Of a stretch of 22,118 bases of DNA, positions 1 to 8,956 are shown in pieces. A model generated the notes under the pieces. It saw only the letters and a program-made list of their open reading frames with translations. It had not been told where the DNA came from and did no database searches. Numbering within the stretch: the stretch's first letter is position 1; each line of letters starts with the position of its first letter. The stretch covers positions 1 to 22,118 of the forward strand of contig JAWQRM010000492.1 of the NCBI GenBank assembly GCA_033557675.1. Reading direction: 5' to 3'. Source of the stretch: Coptodactyla brooksi (taxonomy: Eukaryota > Arthropoda > Insecta > Coleoptera > Scarabaeidae). The position numbers were made by a program, and so were the translations under genes.

Positions 1-40
<40 letters not shown>
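1..40. repeat. (TA)n microsatellite
   Basis: The window opens in an uninterrupted TA dinucleotide run of about 20 units, ending where the sequence changes to ttgtcc. It is cut by the window edge, so its true length is unknown. Confidence 0.97.
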
Positions 41-42
<2 letters not shown>

Positions 43-1327
43 CCATTGATTGTGAATTGTGAATCACAATACTTATCATAATTTCTTCTTTAATCTGCTG
101 AACTTCTACTGGCATGAGTCGTTCTGAACCTAATTTCAAAACCACCAACTGCTGTAGTCAATATCTAGATAATACGTAATAATAGGACACAGAAATCGCT
201 TCCGGAAGAAGCTGCCAATAGCTCAAAAATAACACCATTAATCCTGGAAACCGAAAAAGGATACAACTGTAGCTATAAATTAAACCCGTTGTGCTGGTAA
301 ATCATGTTAACAATTGTGCTTGGAAATTACGTGAAGCTTAACGTCAGCAATAAATATTGGCGATTCATGTAGGACGTGCCCTTCCGCATACATCGGGATA
401 TTGTTTGAAGATACTTAGACGCAGAAATGCTGAGCTTCTTATTATACCAGGATGAATTTGGTGTTCACTGTGGGTGTTTTGTGAGATCTTTGTAGAAGAA
501 GCAAGAATATAATGGAGAAATATCAGTAGAGAAAATGGCATATGACATTTTTTAATTTACATTAATAGGTCGTGGAATATGCTCACTGGAATCTGGAGTT
601 AATGGCAATACATTCAAAACATAGGCACAGATATTCTGCCGAAAAACGAGACAACTTTTGATAACCAATAGATTGATCGGTGGAAAGGGACATGTGTTAT
701 CAACACGTTCACCCGGTACTAGTCCAATGGACTTTTGTTTGAAGTTGTAATGAGAACAATTCAGAAACACTCAACAAACAGCCTTATAAATGATATATTG
801 CATATACAAATAAACATTTTCCCAGACCAACAACATTAGAACAGTAAATGAATTACTAGCACCTAAAGTAATAACAATGATATTAAGTTCCCAATAATTA
901 CATATGGATTTCTGAATATCAAAGTAGCGAGGTGACAAATGTTATTGAAGTGTTATACCCAATGGTGTACACCAAAAAGAGGTTATGCTGGGGCAATATC
1001 CGCAATAATTGATGACAGGTTAGATAAACTACTAGTATTTACTAAAATGCAAGGAAACAGTGACAGCACTAATATAATATTACTACATTCGTCTCTTTCA
1101 ACCTCAACAGGTGCCAGCTGCAGCTCATATTACACGTTAGTTACGTTGGGTACGTGGTTACAAGCAAACTCCAGACATCATGATTAAATGAAAACTGTAA
1201 TTATTAACTTGCAAGATAGCGGTCGCAAGTATCGCTACTTATGACTAATTTACAAAATAGTTCTAACTAAAACAAAGTAGATTCAATATTTTGGGAAATC
1301 CTGGATTTAAATATATTCCTTAGGAAA
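41..1327. other. Non-coding AT-rich DNA, nothing recognised
   Basis: No gene, RNA or element is recognised here. Short open frames exist at 552-770 (-, 72 codons) and 939-1187 (+, 82 codons). Neither shows a known motif, convincing splice borders or unusual base composition, and both are within chance length for AT-rich DNA. If the GPCR gene downstream has its earlier exons beyond the left edge, this stretch is intron. Confidence 0.5.
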
Positions 1328-1358
1328 ACATTACTAAGTGTATTTCACTTAGTAATGT
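1328..1358. repeat. Perfect 13-bp hairpin
   Basis: Arms acattactaagtg (1328-1340) and cacttagtaatgt (1346-1358) are exact reverse complements around the 5-base loop tattt. No U-run or coding neighbour suggests a terminator, and this is not a bacterial context. Confidence 0.9.
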
Positions 1359-2120
1359 GATGAGATACATCAGTGAAATTATAAGTTTTGCGAACAGGAA
1401 AGACCTAAAATATATATTTGGATGAGATGTGGTATGAAAATATGTAAAGGGAAAATAATTTTATATGCCAGCGGTGAAAATGGAATCATTGATGTTATAT
1501 ATGGGCTATAGATGAATTGATCGATGAATACATTGAGTTATATGTATATGGGCTTTTATTGTGTGTTAACACAATAACAGCTCATATATAACTCTAAAAA
1601 GTTAAACAACGAAGTTAAACAACTATTATCGTCACTACCTGCAAAATTTGTCATGGTAATGGGTAATGCACCTTGATATTTTACGAGAATATTTTCATAA
1701 ACAGCAATCAGAAAAGCAGATATACTCGCGTGTATGGAAAAACACTTTAAGAAAACAATTAGAAAAGAGAATGTAACAATTCTTGAAAAAGAAAACACTA
1801 AACTTAAGTTACCTGAAATCACAAATACACAAACTATTAGTATGCCAATAAGACGGGTCACACAATTTTGTAACGGCCCCATATTACTGTGCCTTAAACC
1901 TCAATGAACTGAGGTGAAGTGAATTGATGATACATTCGGAAAAATAATACTTTTCCCTCATTAACTTCTCCAGAGGTACATAAATGTGGTAACCACTTAA
2001 ATGTTGCTGAATCTGAATCAGAAGATTGTACTCAGAGCAGTAACCCGAATCAGGAAATAATTTGAATTGATATCCTTTAATTTAGGCTTATTTTCCATTT
2101 AGTTAAGTTAAGGAGTTGTT
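1359..2120. other. Non-coding AT-rich DNA with an unassigned open frame
   Basis: A 108-codon frame lies at 1556-1882 (-). It reads as a hydrophobic protein mainly because the + strand is A-rich, so TTT/TTA-type codons fill the minus frame. The opposite strand is equally open for 40-60 codons with lysine-rich content, which is typical of biased non-coding DNA. No family is recognised in either direction. Confidence 0.4.
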
Positions 2121-2180
2121 ACCACTTAAACAGGAAATTAACTAACTTCCTGTTTGCTTAAGTGGTACGAATTACTTAAT
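2100..2180. repeat. Long imperfect inverted repeat (fold-back element)
   Basis: The arms contain accacttaa..acaggaa (from 2121) and ttcctgtttgcttaagtggt (2147-2166), separated by about 10 bases. The right arm carries a few extra bases. Weaker complementarity extends outward, with ttaagttaag on the left and attacttaa on the right. This could be a tiny fold-back or MITE remnant, since no protein is encoded. The phrase accacttaaa also occurs near 1992, so pieces of it are repeated nearby. Confidence 0.7.
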
Positions 2181-2466
2181 TTTGCTACAAAACCACAGTC
2201 CAATATTGAATCTGATCACTAAAATTTTGAAATTTTCTGGTGTATGTAATCATGTCTATATCTACTGTTAGGATGGCTATGTCATCTGCACATGTAGCAG
2301 TGGAAGTAGAGGATTAAACCCAAAACATTTCCCTGCAACACTCCTGCCCGAATTTCTCTTAACACAGTAGAGTCTTCGTATTCGAGTTTTATTCTAAATA
2401 TTGTATCTAAGAGATACATATAATAAGATATGTAATAGTTAAGAGTTCAAGATAATATGTTGGTAG

Positions 2467-2494
2467 AAAGTTTTCTAGCTTACTAGAAAACTTT
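2467..2494. repeat. Perfect 12-bp hairpin
   Basis: Arms aaagttttctag (2467-2478) and ctagaaaacttt (2483-2494) are exact reverse complements with the 4-base loop ctta. It sits at the downstream edge of the minus-strand coding-like relic. No function can be assigned. Confidence 0.9.
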
Positions 2495-3175
2495 TATGTT
2501 TCTCTTCTTACTTGTTATGTTTTATTACTGAGAAAGTCCTTATCAACTAGATCTCTTGTTTGTTTCCGATTTCTTTTAGCTTTTCTGTATTCTGTTGCCA
2601 AATCTCTAATTTCCCTAGGGGTAGCTATTTCTCATTCTGCTGTGGGTACATTCTTTAGTATTGTTTCAAGCAGCTTTGTGAATTAAATTGATGATCTACT
2701 AATTTTCTGCTTTCACTTGTATCTTTGTCAGGAGCGATGAAAGACTCCTTACCACTCGTAGTGGTGTCATTTATTTTACTTTGTTGCACAGCAAAAGGTT
2801 CCACACCCTCAACTTAGGTATCTACATTATAATTTAGCGTTCACATTAATCTTCATTATATTATTATTCATCTTTTTTTTCTTGAAATGGGAAACTTTTT
2901 CTTACCAGTTTTAGTGTAACGATGATAATTGTTTGACTTTTTTCATTTAAGTTAATTTAGTTTACTCCAAGAGTTTTGGTTTGCCATTATGCTTAATATG
3001 ATCAGGGGTAATTTACTTTTTAAGATTTCCTTGTATTAGGATTTGCTGTCTTCTTAGTTACTTGTTTGTCTTTATTATCATTTACCCTTTTATTCGGAGG
3101 CATCATGTCTGTACAGATGTCCTTATCTGTATCGGGTTGATGTATTCTGTAGTAGGTTACTATGATTCAATAAGT
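2490..3175 (-). pseudogene. Decayed coding-like relic, family unrecognised
   Basis: Read on the minus strand, this stretch yields several blocks of protein-like sequence rich in Lys, Asp, Thr and Arg, broken by stops and frame changes. One block, at about 3060-3170, contains HQPDTDKDICTDMMPP. A second at about 2680-2810 contains KINDTTTSGKESFIAPDKD. A third at about 2520-2670 contains TPREIRDLATEYRKAKRNRK. The mixed, hydrophilic composition differs from the Phe/Leu/Ile/Lys-dominated translations of the surrounding AT-rich DNA. A decayed transposon protein, such as a gag-like or N-terminal region, is the simplest reading. I recognise no domain, and a chance effect is possible. Confidence 0.3.
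2728..2747 (-). repeat. Possible fragment of the hammerhead-like repeat core
   Basis: The + strand tcaggagcgatgaaagact differs by one base from the reverse complement of the core in the copy at 21898-22077 and resembles the core at 8584-8615. It is followed by a short palindrome, accac..gtggt (2751-2765). The match is only about 19 bases and lies inside a coding-like relic, so membership in the family is tentative. Confidence 0.3.
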
Positions 3176-3556
3176 TTACGTAACTCTTTAATGCAGTTAC
3201 GTGTTTCCCTTAACTATTGTTCTAGCGATTTTACTTGGTAGTCATTTCCATTGTATAAAGACAGTATATGCATGTCCTGTAACCTTGTACTTGCAGACCG
3301 TTCTCACGTAAACGTCTCCATTGAGATAATTGGACAGTCGATGGGCCAGCCGTCCAATTTCTCTCAAGCACAATGATATTCCTGAATAACCTGTAAATGC
3401 GTCAGACGATTAATTGATGATTAGTGGCAGTGACCGCAAAAATCACCTGACAACGCAACTTACGCGAAATTAGGCCGGTCTATGACCGCCTACCCGCAGA
3501 ATGTCAGTACCTTACTTCATGGCACCAACCTTACGATTACATACACGCACAATATC
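3176..3556. other. Non-coding DNA, mildly GC-richer, with a short hairpin
   Basis: No gene is recognised. The segment is less AT-rich than its surroundings. It includes an inverted pair aattggac / gtccaatt at about 3328-3360, enclosing gatgggccagcc. It may be part of an old element whose 3' side is the repeat beginning at 3557. Confidence 0.35.
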
Positions 3557-3712
3557 ACTGAGTTGGCAAATTTGTTCGATCGGTTTTTCAGTGTGGAATA
3601 AAACGCAATTTATTTAGTACACAAAATGAACTGTAGTCAATAAGATGTTAGCCATATTTTTTCTGGCCTTTTGCCATCTTTCCACTGATTTCATTATAGG
3701 CAAAAAAACTAT
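3557..3712. repeat. Dispersed repeat, copy 1 (pair with 8422-8615)
   Basis: Bases 3557-3650 align with 8422-8520. Shared blocks are actgagttgg-aaat, tgttcg, the pyrimidine-rich run ending in cag, then agaataa / ggaataa, caa-tttatt-a-tacacaaaat and aact. Weaker similarity continues to about 3712 (ccactgattt...aaaaaaacta). In the other copy this corresponds to the hammerhead-like core. The two copies are in direct orientation and diverged, so this is an old interspersed element. It could be a terminal repeat of a Penelope-like element, which is inference. Confidence 0.6.
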
Positions 3713-4834
3713 CCAATTATCTTCTGACAGTCTTCTTATCAATAAATATTTTTCGGTTCAAACGATTTTGCAGCGATCGTAAGAAGTGATCATAAATAAA
3801 AATCACTTCAATTAATAAAATAATTAGACCAACTTTCTTTTTATTTATTACTACCTGCTTAATTCAATTCTTGTTCTAAAAGTTTTCAAATAACTAGTCA
3901 GCCAATAATGGTTATACTTGGAACACACTGCATGGATTATATTTGACTCTAACTACGATACATTTCTCATCCATGGTTTATTGATCTCAGATCTATGCAG
4001 TACTAATTATACCCTGTATTTACAAATCTGCATTTTCCAGTTGGCATTTTATAATGTAAAGCCTCTTTTATTCCTCTACATCGTTACTGCTCCATAGTAT
4101 ATATTCCAAGTGCACATTGCAACGGTTGTACACTTGAAATGTAATGAGTGCTTCCTCAGCCACATCCATTTGCGTAATTATTGATTACGTTCGGGTTATC
4201 CCAGGAGTAATTTGAAATTGATAGTAAGCTAAATTCGCAGTTGTTTCTAATTGGCATTGCTACTAACGCCTTACTCCTAATACTGTTATAATTATGCGAT
4301 TTCAATAACCACAAAATGAAGGAAATTACTCTACCAATGTCACAAAGGGATTTGAGATTTGACTTCTTTTCGTCATATAATTGGGATGTTATGAGGTATT
4401 CTACATCTACCTCTATTTAGTATTTAGAGGTAAATCCGATGATTATCTACTACTGTCAAACAGGGGCTGTACTGGAAAAGAATATCAAAAAAATCAGATG
4501 TCAAAATACTCATAAAATAGAGAAAACTATTCTTGGAGAGACTTGCAAAAAGTTCTACGTGGCAGATTTCCAAAAGACTTGAAAACGCGGATAAAAACTT
4601 TCATTTCAACGTTTCAAGGAAAATTTAGCAAGCTTTGAAATATATGTTACATAGTAGTAGAATAGAGAGAGGAAAATAGAGATGTGTTACGATGTTACTA
4701 TCTTAAGATCAAATGCATTGCAGGCAAATAGACGTAATTTCGTGGTGTACTAAATCAAGGAAAAGAAAACATTAAAAATTATCAATATCACTATACCTCT
4801 ATTTTATAATCTAGATGTTAGTGAAATGAACAAA

Positions 4835-4836
<2 letters not shown>
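3713..4836. other. Non-coding AT-rich DNA
   Basis: Nothing gene-like is seen. Short imperfect hairpins occur at about 4108-4138 (aagtgca...tacactt) and 4409-4432 (acctcta...tagaggt). No frame exceeds chance length. Confidence 0.5.

Positions 4837-4872
<36 letters not shown>
4837..4872. repeat. (AT)n microsatellite
   Basis: An AT dinucleotide run of about 17 units is followed by an imperfect extension, gtatataa. It is likely to vary in length between individuals. Confidence 0.95.
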
Positions 4873-4879
<7 letters not shown>

Positions 4880-5053
4880 AATCTAAAGGAAGTGATTACA
4901 TATAGACATATCCATCAAACAAAAAGAAATATAGATCCCTGAAATAATCCCTGAAACGAATTAAATGGTCAGTTTTTAAATAATAAATTTTGGAGATACA
5001 ACGAAACAGATTCATTAATAGCCGGGAGAATGCATTAACTAAATAATAGCCAA

Positions 5054-5090
5054 CCTCTCTCTGTCCCCCTCTCTTTCTCTCTCAGGCTCT
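5054..5090. repeat. CT-rich microsatellite / polypyrimidine tract
   Basis: A pyrimidine run of CT dinucleotides and a C5 block ends in ctctcag. It resembles a splice acceptor, but no convincing exon follows: the + frame after the AG closes within about 25 codons and has no recognisable domain. Confidence 0.8.
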
Positions 5091-5298
5091 CATGAACATC
5101 AACGATCGCCCTTTCAGGGATAAACCATGCATGTTCTATAGAAACAATGTTGCTATATAATATACTGTTACACAATATTACATTGCAAATGTGTGCACTA
5201 AATGTAACTATAATTTAATATTATGAGTGTTCACTAACCAACGCGGAAAATCCGTAACAAAGTTTGCCCTTTGGTCCTTCTATAATGTTGTATTACGC

Positions 5299-5592
5299 TT
5301 AGATGTTTGATTCTGAATAATGTACATATCTTTCGGTCTGCGAGTACAACATAGGTAATGATAATGACTTTTGTAATGGCCAGAAGTAAAATTGTAAGTA
5401 TTTCCCTGTAGGTTTGTGATATACATTCGCTTTAATTATGTCTCTATTCTTATGTACAAGTACAGCTAGAAATTGTACTTTAGTTTTGATTCTTGGTCGA
5501 TAAGTAATTAGATCGACAGTTATTTGTTGTTGAAAATTTAGGAAGTCACAGAACATTACGTGTCTCACATATAATAAACGTGGTATCAACAT
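5299..5592 (-). pseudogene. Penelope-like reverse transcriptase fragment
   Basis: The 97-codon minus frame carries a block resembling the C-terminal RT/thumb region of Penelope-like retroelements. It includes VQFLAVLVHKNRDIIKANVY, followed by YHKPTGKYLQFYF and then a segment ending in YSQTERY. In that family the equivalent region reads roughly FLDV-V----I-T-IYHKPTD--YLHF, then a His/Pro segment and IPYSQ-x-R. The order and spacing fit. The upstream catalytic RT motifs, including YxDD, are not recognisable and no GIY-YIG domain follows, so this is a truncated and inactive piece. It lies deep in non-coding DNA. The assignment rests on remembered family motifs, not a search. Confidence 0.55.
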
Positions 5593-6360
5593 ATCACAAA
5601 ACCGTCTTTGAAATCTTCCATGCAGATATCACTCAAAATTAGGAATAATTGTTTAATACAGTAATACGTTTCGATTATTTGTTCCCTGGGTCAGATACAT
5701 ATTAGTTAAACAGATTATAGTAGAGCCGACCATAATATCTGGTCTTATTTGACCAGTAAAGCTGTTTGTCTTTATGTACCGTACTTTATGTCGTTTCACC
5801 GACAGGAGAAACGACGGAGACATTACATTTTAGTGGACGTCTTGCTGGGTGATACTAGAGCGGATTTCTAGAATTTACACCTAGTCTCAGTAGAATTCCT
5901 TGTTAATGTGCTTTTAGGAGACAATATAGAGCTCAGTTGTGAGGGTAATTTTGAAGTTTAGATGGTCTAAGAATTATTCTCTGTTAATTGGTCTCTGTTA
6001 AGTTTCTTGTGCTTATTACAGTTTAATAACTTTTGAATCTAACCAGTATATTTAAGATTCTCATAGATTTCCATGCCAGATAATGGATTTTTCTGATTTA
6101 GTCTAGTACTGACATTGTTTAACTTCGTTACTAAGTCAAAGGTTATTCCTTTAACAACATAACTGAGTTCTTTATTTACAACTTCTTTTTTTGTCTCAGC
6201 AAGTTACTTGTCAGACATATTGATTACTTATGTATCACTATTTGTTTCTCAGTTTCCCCAATCAAAGTTTAGAAAAAGAAGTAGCATTTCTTTTTTCAGC
6301 ATTACGGTATTTTCAAGTCTGATGTCATTTGCATTGTTGTGTCTTATATATGTGTTTTTT
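5593..6360. other. Non-coding AT-rich DNA
   Basis: No feature is recognised between the two minus-strand retroelement fragments. It may contain more decayed element sequence that cannot be read by eye. The + strand frame at 6208-6429 is hydrophobic because of T-richness and is partly antisense to the fragment at 6361-6699. Confidence 0.4.
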
Positions 6361-6699
6361 TTATTCCAGGACATTTCTTGGTTGGAATATGGGATGAGGG
6401 TTGTTGTTCACCTGGATTTTAATTGCTGAGTTTTTAGGGTTTCTTTGAATGTTTCGAAGTTGATGACTTATGGCCTGAAAATTTTGTTCTATACTTCCAG
6501 ATAAGTGGGAATTCCTGTGTAGATGGTCAGCGTAAGTAGAGTCAAGTTTGCTATTTATATAAGATTTTATGTGTTCGTTGTATCTGTCCTTGAACACATA
6601 AAATGGAGTAATGATTAATTCTGCTCGTGTAGAAGAGTGCTTTACGTTTGAGGGCAATAGGAGTTCGGGGTAGTTTCCGAAGGAAGGGTGAGGGTACAA
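6361..6699 (-). pseudogene. Possible GIY-YIG-type retroelement endonuclease relic
   Basis: This is a 112-codon minus frame. Its middle part (about residues 33-75) contains FKDRYNEHIKSYIN, then STYADHLHRNSH and then IEQNFQAI. That resembles the second half of GIY-YIG endonuclease domains attached to retroelement RTs, where the pattern is FKxRYxEH followed by a segment like STYAxHLxxxxH. The GIY and YIG strands themselves are not seen. Composition is polar and balanced, unlike the AT-driven frames around it. It lies upstream, in minus-strand sense, of the Penelope-like RT fragment, which is the wrong order for one intact element. If real, the two come from different copies or a rearrangement. 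A chance open frame is the alternative. Confidence 0.3.
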
Positions 6700-6890
6700 A
6701 ATTTCAAACTCTATATTTTAACGGTACAAATTATGTTGCTTCTAATATAGGAGTAATGATTGATTCTGCTCATGCAAAAAGGTACTTTACTCTTAAGTAC
6801 AACAGATTTGAATTCAATTAGGGTTTGTTTCAAACAATTTGGTTGAACATATTAAGTTTTTTTAATGGTACAAATTAGTACAAATTCAGT
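6605..6890. repeat. Diverged ~145-bp tandem duplication
   Basis: ggagtaatgatt-attctgctc begins at 6605 and again at 6750. In both copies it is followed by an A-rich segment, a ctttac block and, later, ggtacaaatt. The copies are directly adjacent and clearly diverged, so the duplication is old. The first copy overlaps the start of the minus frame at 6361-6699. Confidence 0.6.
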
Positions 6891-6954
6891 TCTTTTCATT
6901 TTTGCCTTTGTTTTATTTTTTTCTTTTTTGTTTGATGTGCAAGACCACATCTGT

Positions 6955-6982
6955 GCTGCTAGCTTAATATTAAGCTAGCAGC
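6955..6982. repeat. Perfect 28-bp palindrome
   Basis: gctgctagcttaat (6955-6968) is followed immediately by its exact reverse complement attaagctagcagc, with no loop. It lies between the duplicated ggtacaaatt units and the tRNA-like SINE head, and could mark an element junction. Confidence 0.92.
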
Positions 6983-7107
6983 GCCACGTTTTTCTTTCAA
7001 ACGGCAAATGGTACAAATTCTTATTGATGGTACAAATAAGTACTAAATATTGCAATAGATCTGAACTGATTCTGCCTAGTTTAATCCTGTCAAAGAGGTT
7101 AAATAAA

Positions 7108-7198
7108 TTCGCCTCCGAGCAGAATTCGAACCTGCGATTTTCTCCTTACTGCAATTATAGCACCGGACAGAGTGCTCTAACCACCAAGCAGAAAATGC
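7108..7198 (-). repeat. tRNA-like SINE head (pol III A and B boxes)
   Basis: On the minus strand, an A-box-like TGGTGGTTAGAGCAC lies at about 7172-7186, and a consensus B box GGTTCGAATTC at 7122-7132. The T-arm around the B box can pair (GCAGG with TCTGC), but the acceptor and anticodon stems do not close. This is therefore a tRNA-derived SINE head or a tRNA pseudogene, not a working tRNA. tRNA-derived SINEs are known in cephalopods and many other animals. The body would run to lower coordinates; its end is not visible. Confidence 0.65.
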
Positions 7199-7463
7199 AC
7201 GAGCAGCAAATTCATATGAATAATACCTCTACACCCCTTTATAATGTTTACATTAAAGTTATAAGTGTTGAACCTTTGGCTTCCTAAGGGTTGGGATAAA
7301 GGACACACTGCTAACCAACTTGCCATATAATACTTGCCTAAAAGGGTAGCACCTAACTGTTCCTTAATTTAAGTATTGGGGTAATCTTCTGGCTGTATTG
7401 AAATTAATATTAATACATTAAATTAATAGAAAGGTAGATAAGCGTTTACTTCCTGTCACTGCC

Positions 7464-7575
7464 TATGTAATCCTCCCCGTACAGCATTTCCCATCCCCGT
7501 GTCTAGTTCAAGGATAAATACTCTAATGTCTGTCTACCTTTTATAAATTGTTCACCCATGCAAAGTTTCCCTAAA
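7464..7575. repeat. Dispersed repeat copy (pair with 10951-11052)
   Basis: The block ccccgtacagc-tttcccat and its continuation ccccgtgtctagt, then aaggata, is shared almost exactly with 10967-11006. Further shared pieces are tatgtaat on the left and aaattg with gtttcc-taa on the right. It belongs to an interspersed element whose 3' end may be the (ATT)n tail at 7750-7805. No protein is encoded. Confidence 0.75.
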
Positions 7576-7749
7576 TATACCTTACCTAGTATATTAAGAG
7601 GTCATGTGCTATAAAAATGAGGACTTTTATAGGAATGATCCAACTATTTTTTCTTACAACAAAATTTTTACTAGCTCACCTATATATTAGATTACTAAGT
7701 CTTGTTCTGTTTCTTTTTATGTAATATTACGATGCTATTATAGCAATTT

Positions 7750-7805
7750 TTTGTAAATCTGTCCTGGAAATGGTTTGGGCAATAAAGGTTATTATTATTA
7801 TTATT
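7750..7805 (+). repeat. Retroposon 3' tail with (ATT)n
   Basis: tgtaaatctgtcctggaaat then ggtttgggcaataaaggtt leads into (ATT)n from about 7789. A conserved-looking 3' end with an internal aataaa and a simple-repeat tail is the usual end of non-LTR retrotransposons or their SINEs. The upstream limit is unclear, and the dispersed repeat at 7464-7575 may belong to the same insertion. Confidence 0.6.
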
Positions 7806-8421
7806 CTAAGATATATTTCCAATACAAACTACTCCGAAATGAATGCTAAGTGTTGGATATTAAGCTGTTGCCTTCGTGAGATTTTCGCTTTTACAAGTTT
7901 CAAACCCTTCGAAGGAATTTTTCTTTGGCAACAAAGGCAACAACTCATTTTATTTGCCAGGAAGGAAATACACGTATGTCGTACATCATTTGAATAATAA
8001 TTCACCCTTATGGAAATGGATTTTTTGTTAGACGGGGGATAGTGAAAAATTTCCACTTCCGAATGTCTCATGATATAAGCTTTTGGTTCGTATATTTTTG
8101 CTAGAAAGTTTAAAAGAGTTTTCCCAATTTTGCGTCCCATTTTATTTTAAAACTCATTCTTTGTGGTCGTTTAAAGCGAATATTTGTGGCACGTCTTGTA
8201 AAATATTTTAGTAATGTTAAATTTCTTTTAAAAATCTTTAGTTTAGATTAAGTACACATTATCTACATATCCTAAACTAACTAGTACATAATTACTTAAT
8301 TAGATGTTGTTTGTAAAATATTTCAATAGAAAAGTTCATATGCATACGTTCATATGCAAATAATACATAGTATACAATAATATACACTTATATTCACATG
8401 TAAGGAGTACCTTTTATATTT
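7806..8421. other. Non-coding AT-rich DNA with an unassigned minus frame
   Basis: A 103-codon minus frame spans 7829-8140. It includes CCLCCQRKIPSKG, has a fairly balanced composition and starts with MGRKIGK. I recognise no family and see no partner exons, so it is not called a gene. A direct repeat gttcatatgca occurs at 8334 and 8348, and an octamer-like atgcaaat at 8354-8361. Confidence 0.3.
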
Positions 8422-8520
8422 ACTGAGTTGGTAAATATATATGTTCGTTTTGGTTTCCAGAGTAGAATAACGGAAGGCACAACTTATTCAATACACAAAA
8501 TTAACTTTAAGTAATGATGT
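8422..8520. repeat. Dispersed repeat, copy 2 (pair with 3557-3650)
   Basis: This is the direct-orientation partner of 3557-3650, sharing actgagttgg, tgttcg, a pyrimidine tract ending in cag, and a-tacacaaaat. It is followed within about 70 bases by the hammerhead-like core at 8584-8615. This suggests that the repeat and the core are parts of one element. Confidence 0.6.
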
Positions 8521-8542
8521 ACTAATTATGGGTTTCTATGAT

Positions 8543-8571
8543 ATCTTAACATCTTTGCAACATGTTAAGAT
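8543..8571. repeat. 10-bp-arm hairpin
   Basis: Arms atcttaacat (8543-8552) and atgttaagat (8562-8571) are exact reverse complements with a 9-base loop. The hairpin lies directly next to the hammerhead-like core on the side where stem I would be. Confidence 0.8.
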
Positions 8572-8583
8572 GGGTCGATGCGC

Positions 8584-8615
8584 GTTTCACTAATGATCAT
8601 CGGAAGCGACAAAAG
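8584..8615 (-). ncRNA. Hammerhead-ribozyme-like core (decayed)
   Basis: On the minus strand the order is CCGATGA (8603-8597; consensus CTGATGA with one change), an 8-base stretch tcattagt, then GAAAC (8588-8584), followed by gcgcatcgac. The stem II candidate is only tca/tga. An NUH-type cleavage triplet could be the ATC eight bases after GAAA, but stem I pairing is poor. It resembles a type I hammerhead of the kind found in Penelope-like elements and is probably inactive. Confidence 0.35.
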
Positions 8616-8956
8616 ACTACATAAAAAACTAGGAAAACCACAGTCAACAAAATCTTTTTCCCAAGAAACTCCCAACATTCTAGAAAATTGGTCATCTTAA
8701 ACATTTGATAAAGACCAAATCGCACTTTTGATCAGCGTGACAGTATTTATGAGGAAGGCTTGAGGAAGGTTTGGAAGATAACGAAATCTCGAAAAATAAA
8801 GTTTTTATTGAGACACTCTAAGAAAAAACGTCAGTTACTAAGAGGTTTGAGATTGAAAGATTGTTTTTATTTAAAATTAGGTTCCTTGTTGCTCACAATG
8901 ATTCTAACATGGTTAACGAAACGTGCGTTGAGCAGTTAATTTCTTCCAAATCCACA

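Noticed and set aside
1556..1882. 108-codon hydrophobic minus-strand frame that could suggest a membrane protein
   Set aside because: The hydrophobicity comes from A-rich sequence on the other strand. There is no recognised motif, and the opposite strand is about as open.
5054..5140. Exon after the polypyrimidine tract ending in ctctcag
   Set aside because: Frames after the AG close within about 25 codons and show no domain; the tract is a CT microsatellite.
7108..7198. Functional tRNA gene
   Set aside because: A and B boxes are good, but the acceptor and anticodon stems do not close, so it is a SINE head or tRNA pseudogene.
7829..8140. 103-codon minus-strand gene
   Set aside because: No recognisable family, partner exon, or compositional contrast; length is within chance for this composition and window size.
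8584..8615. Active self-cleaving ribozyme
   Set aside because: The core has one changed base, stem II is very short and stem I does not pair well; only family membership is claimed.
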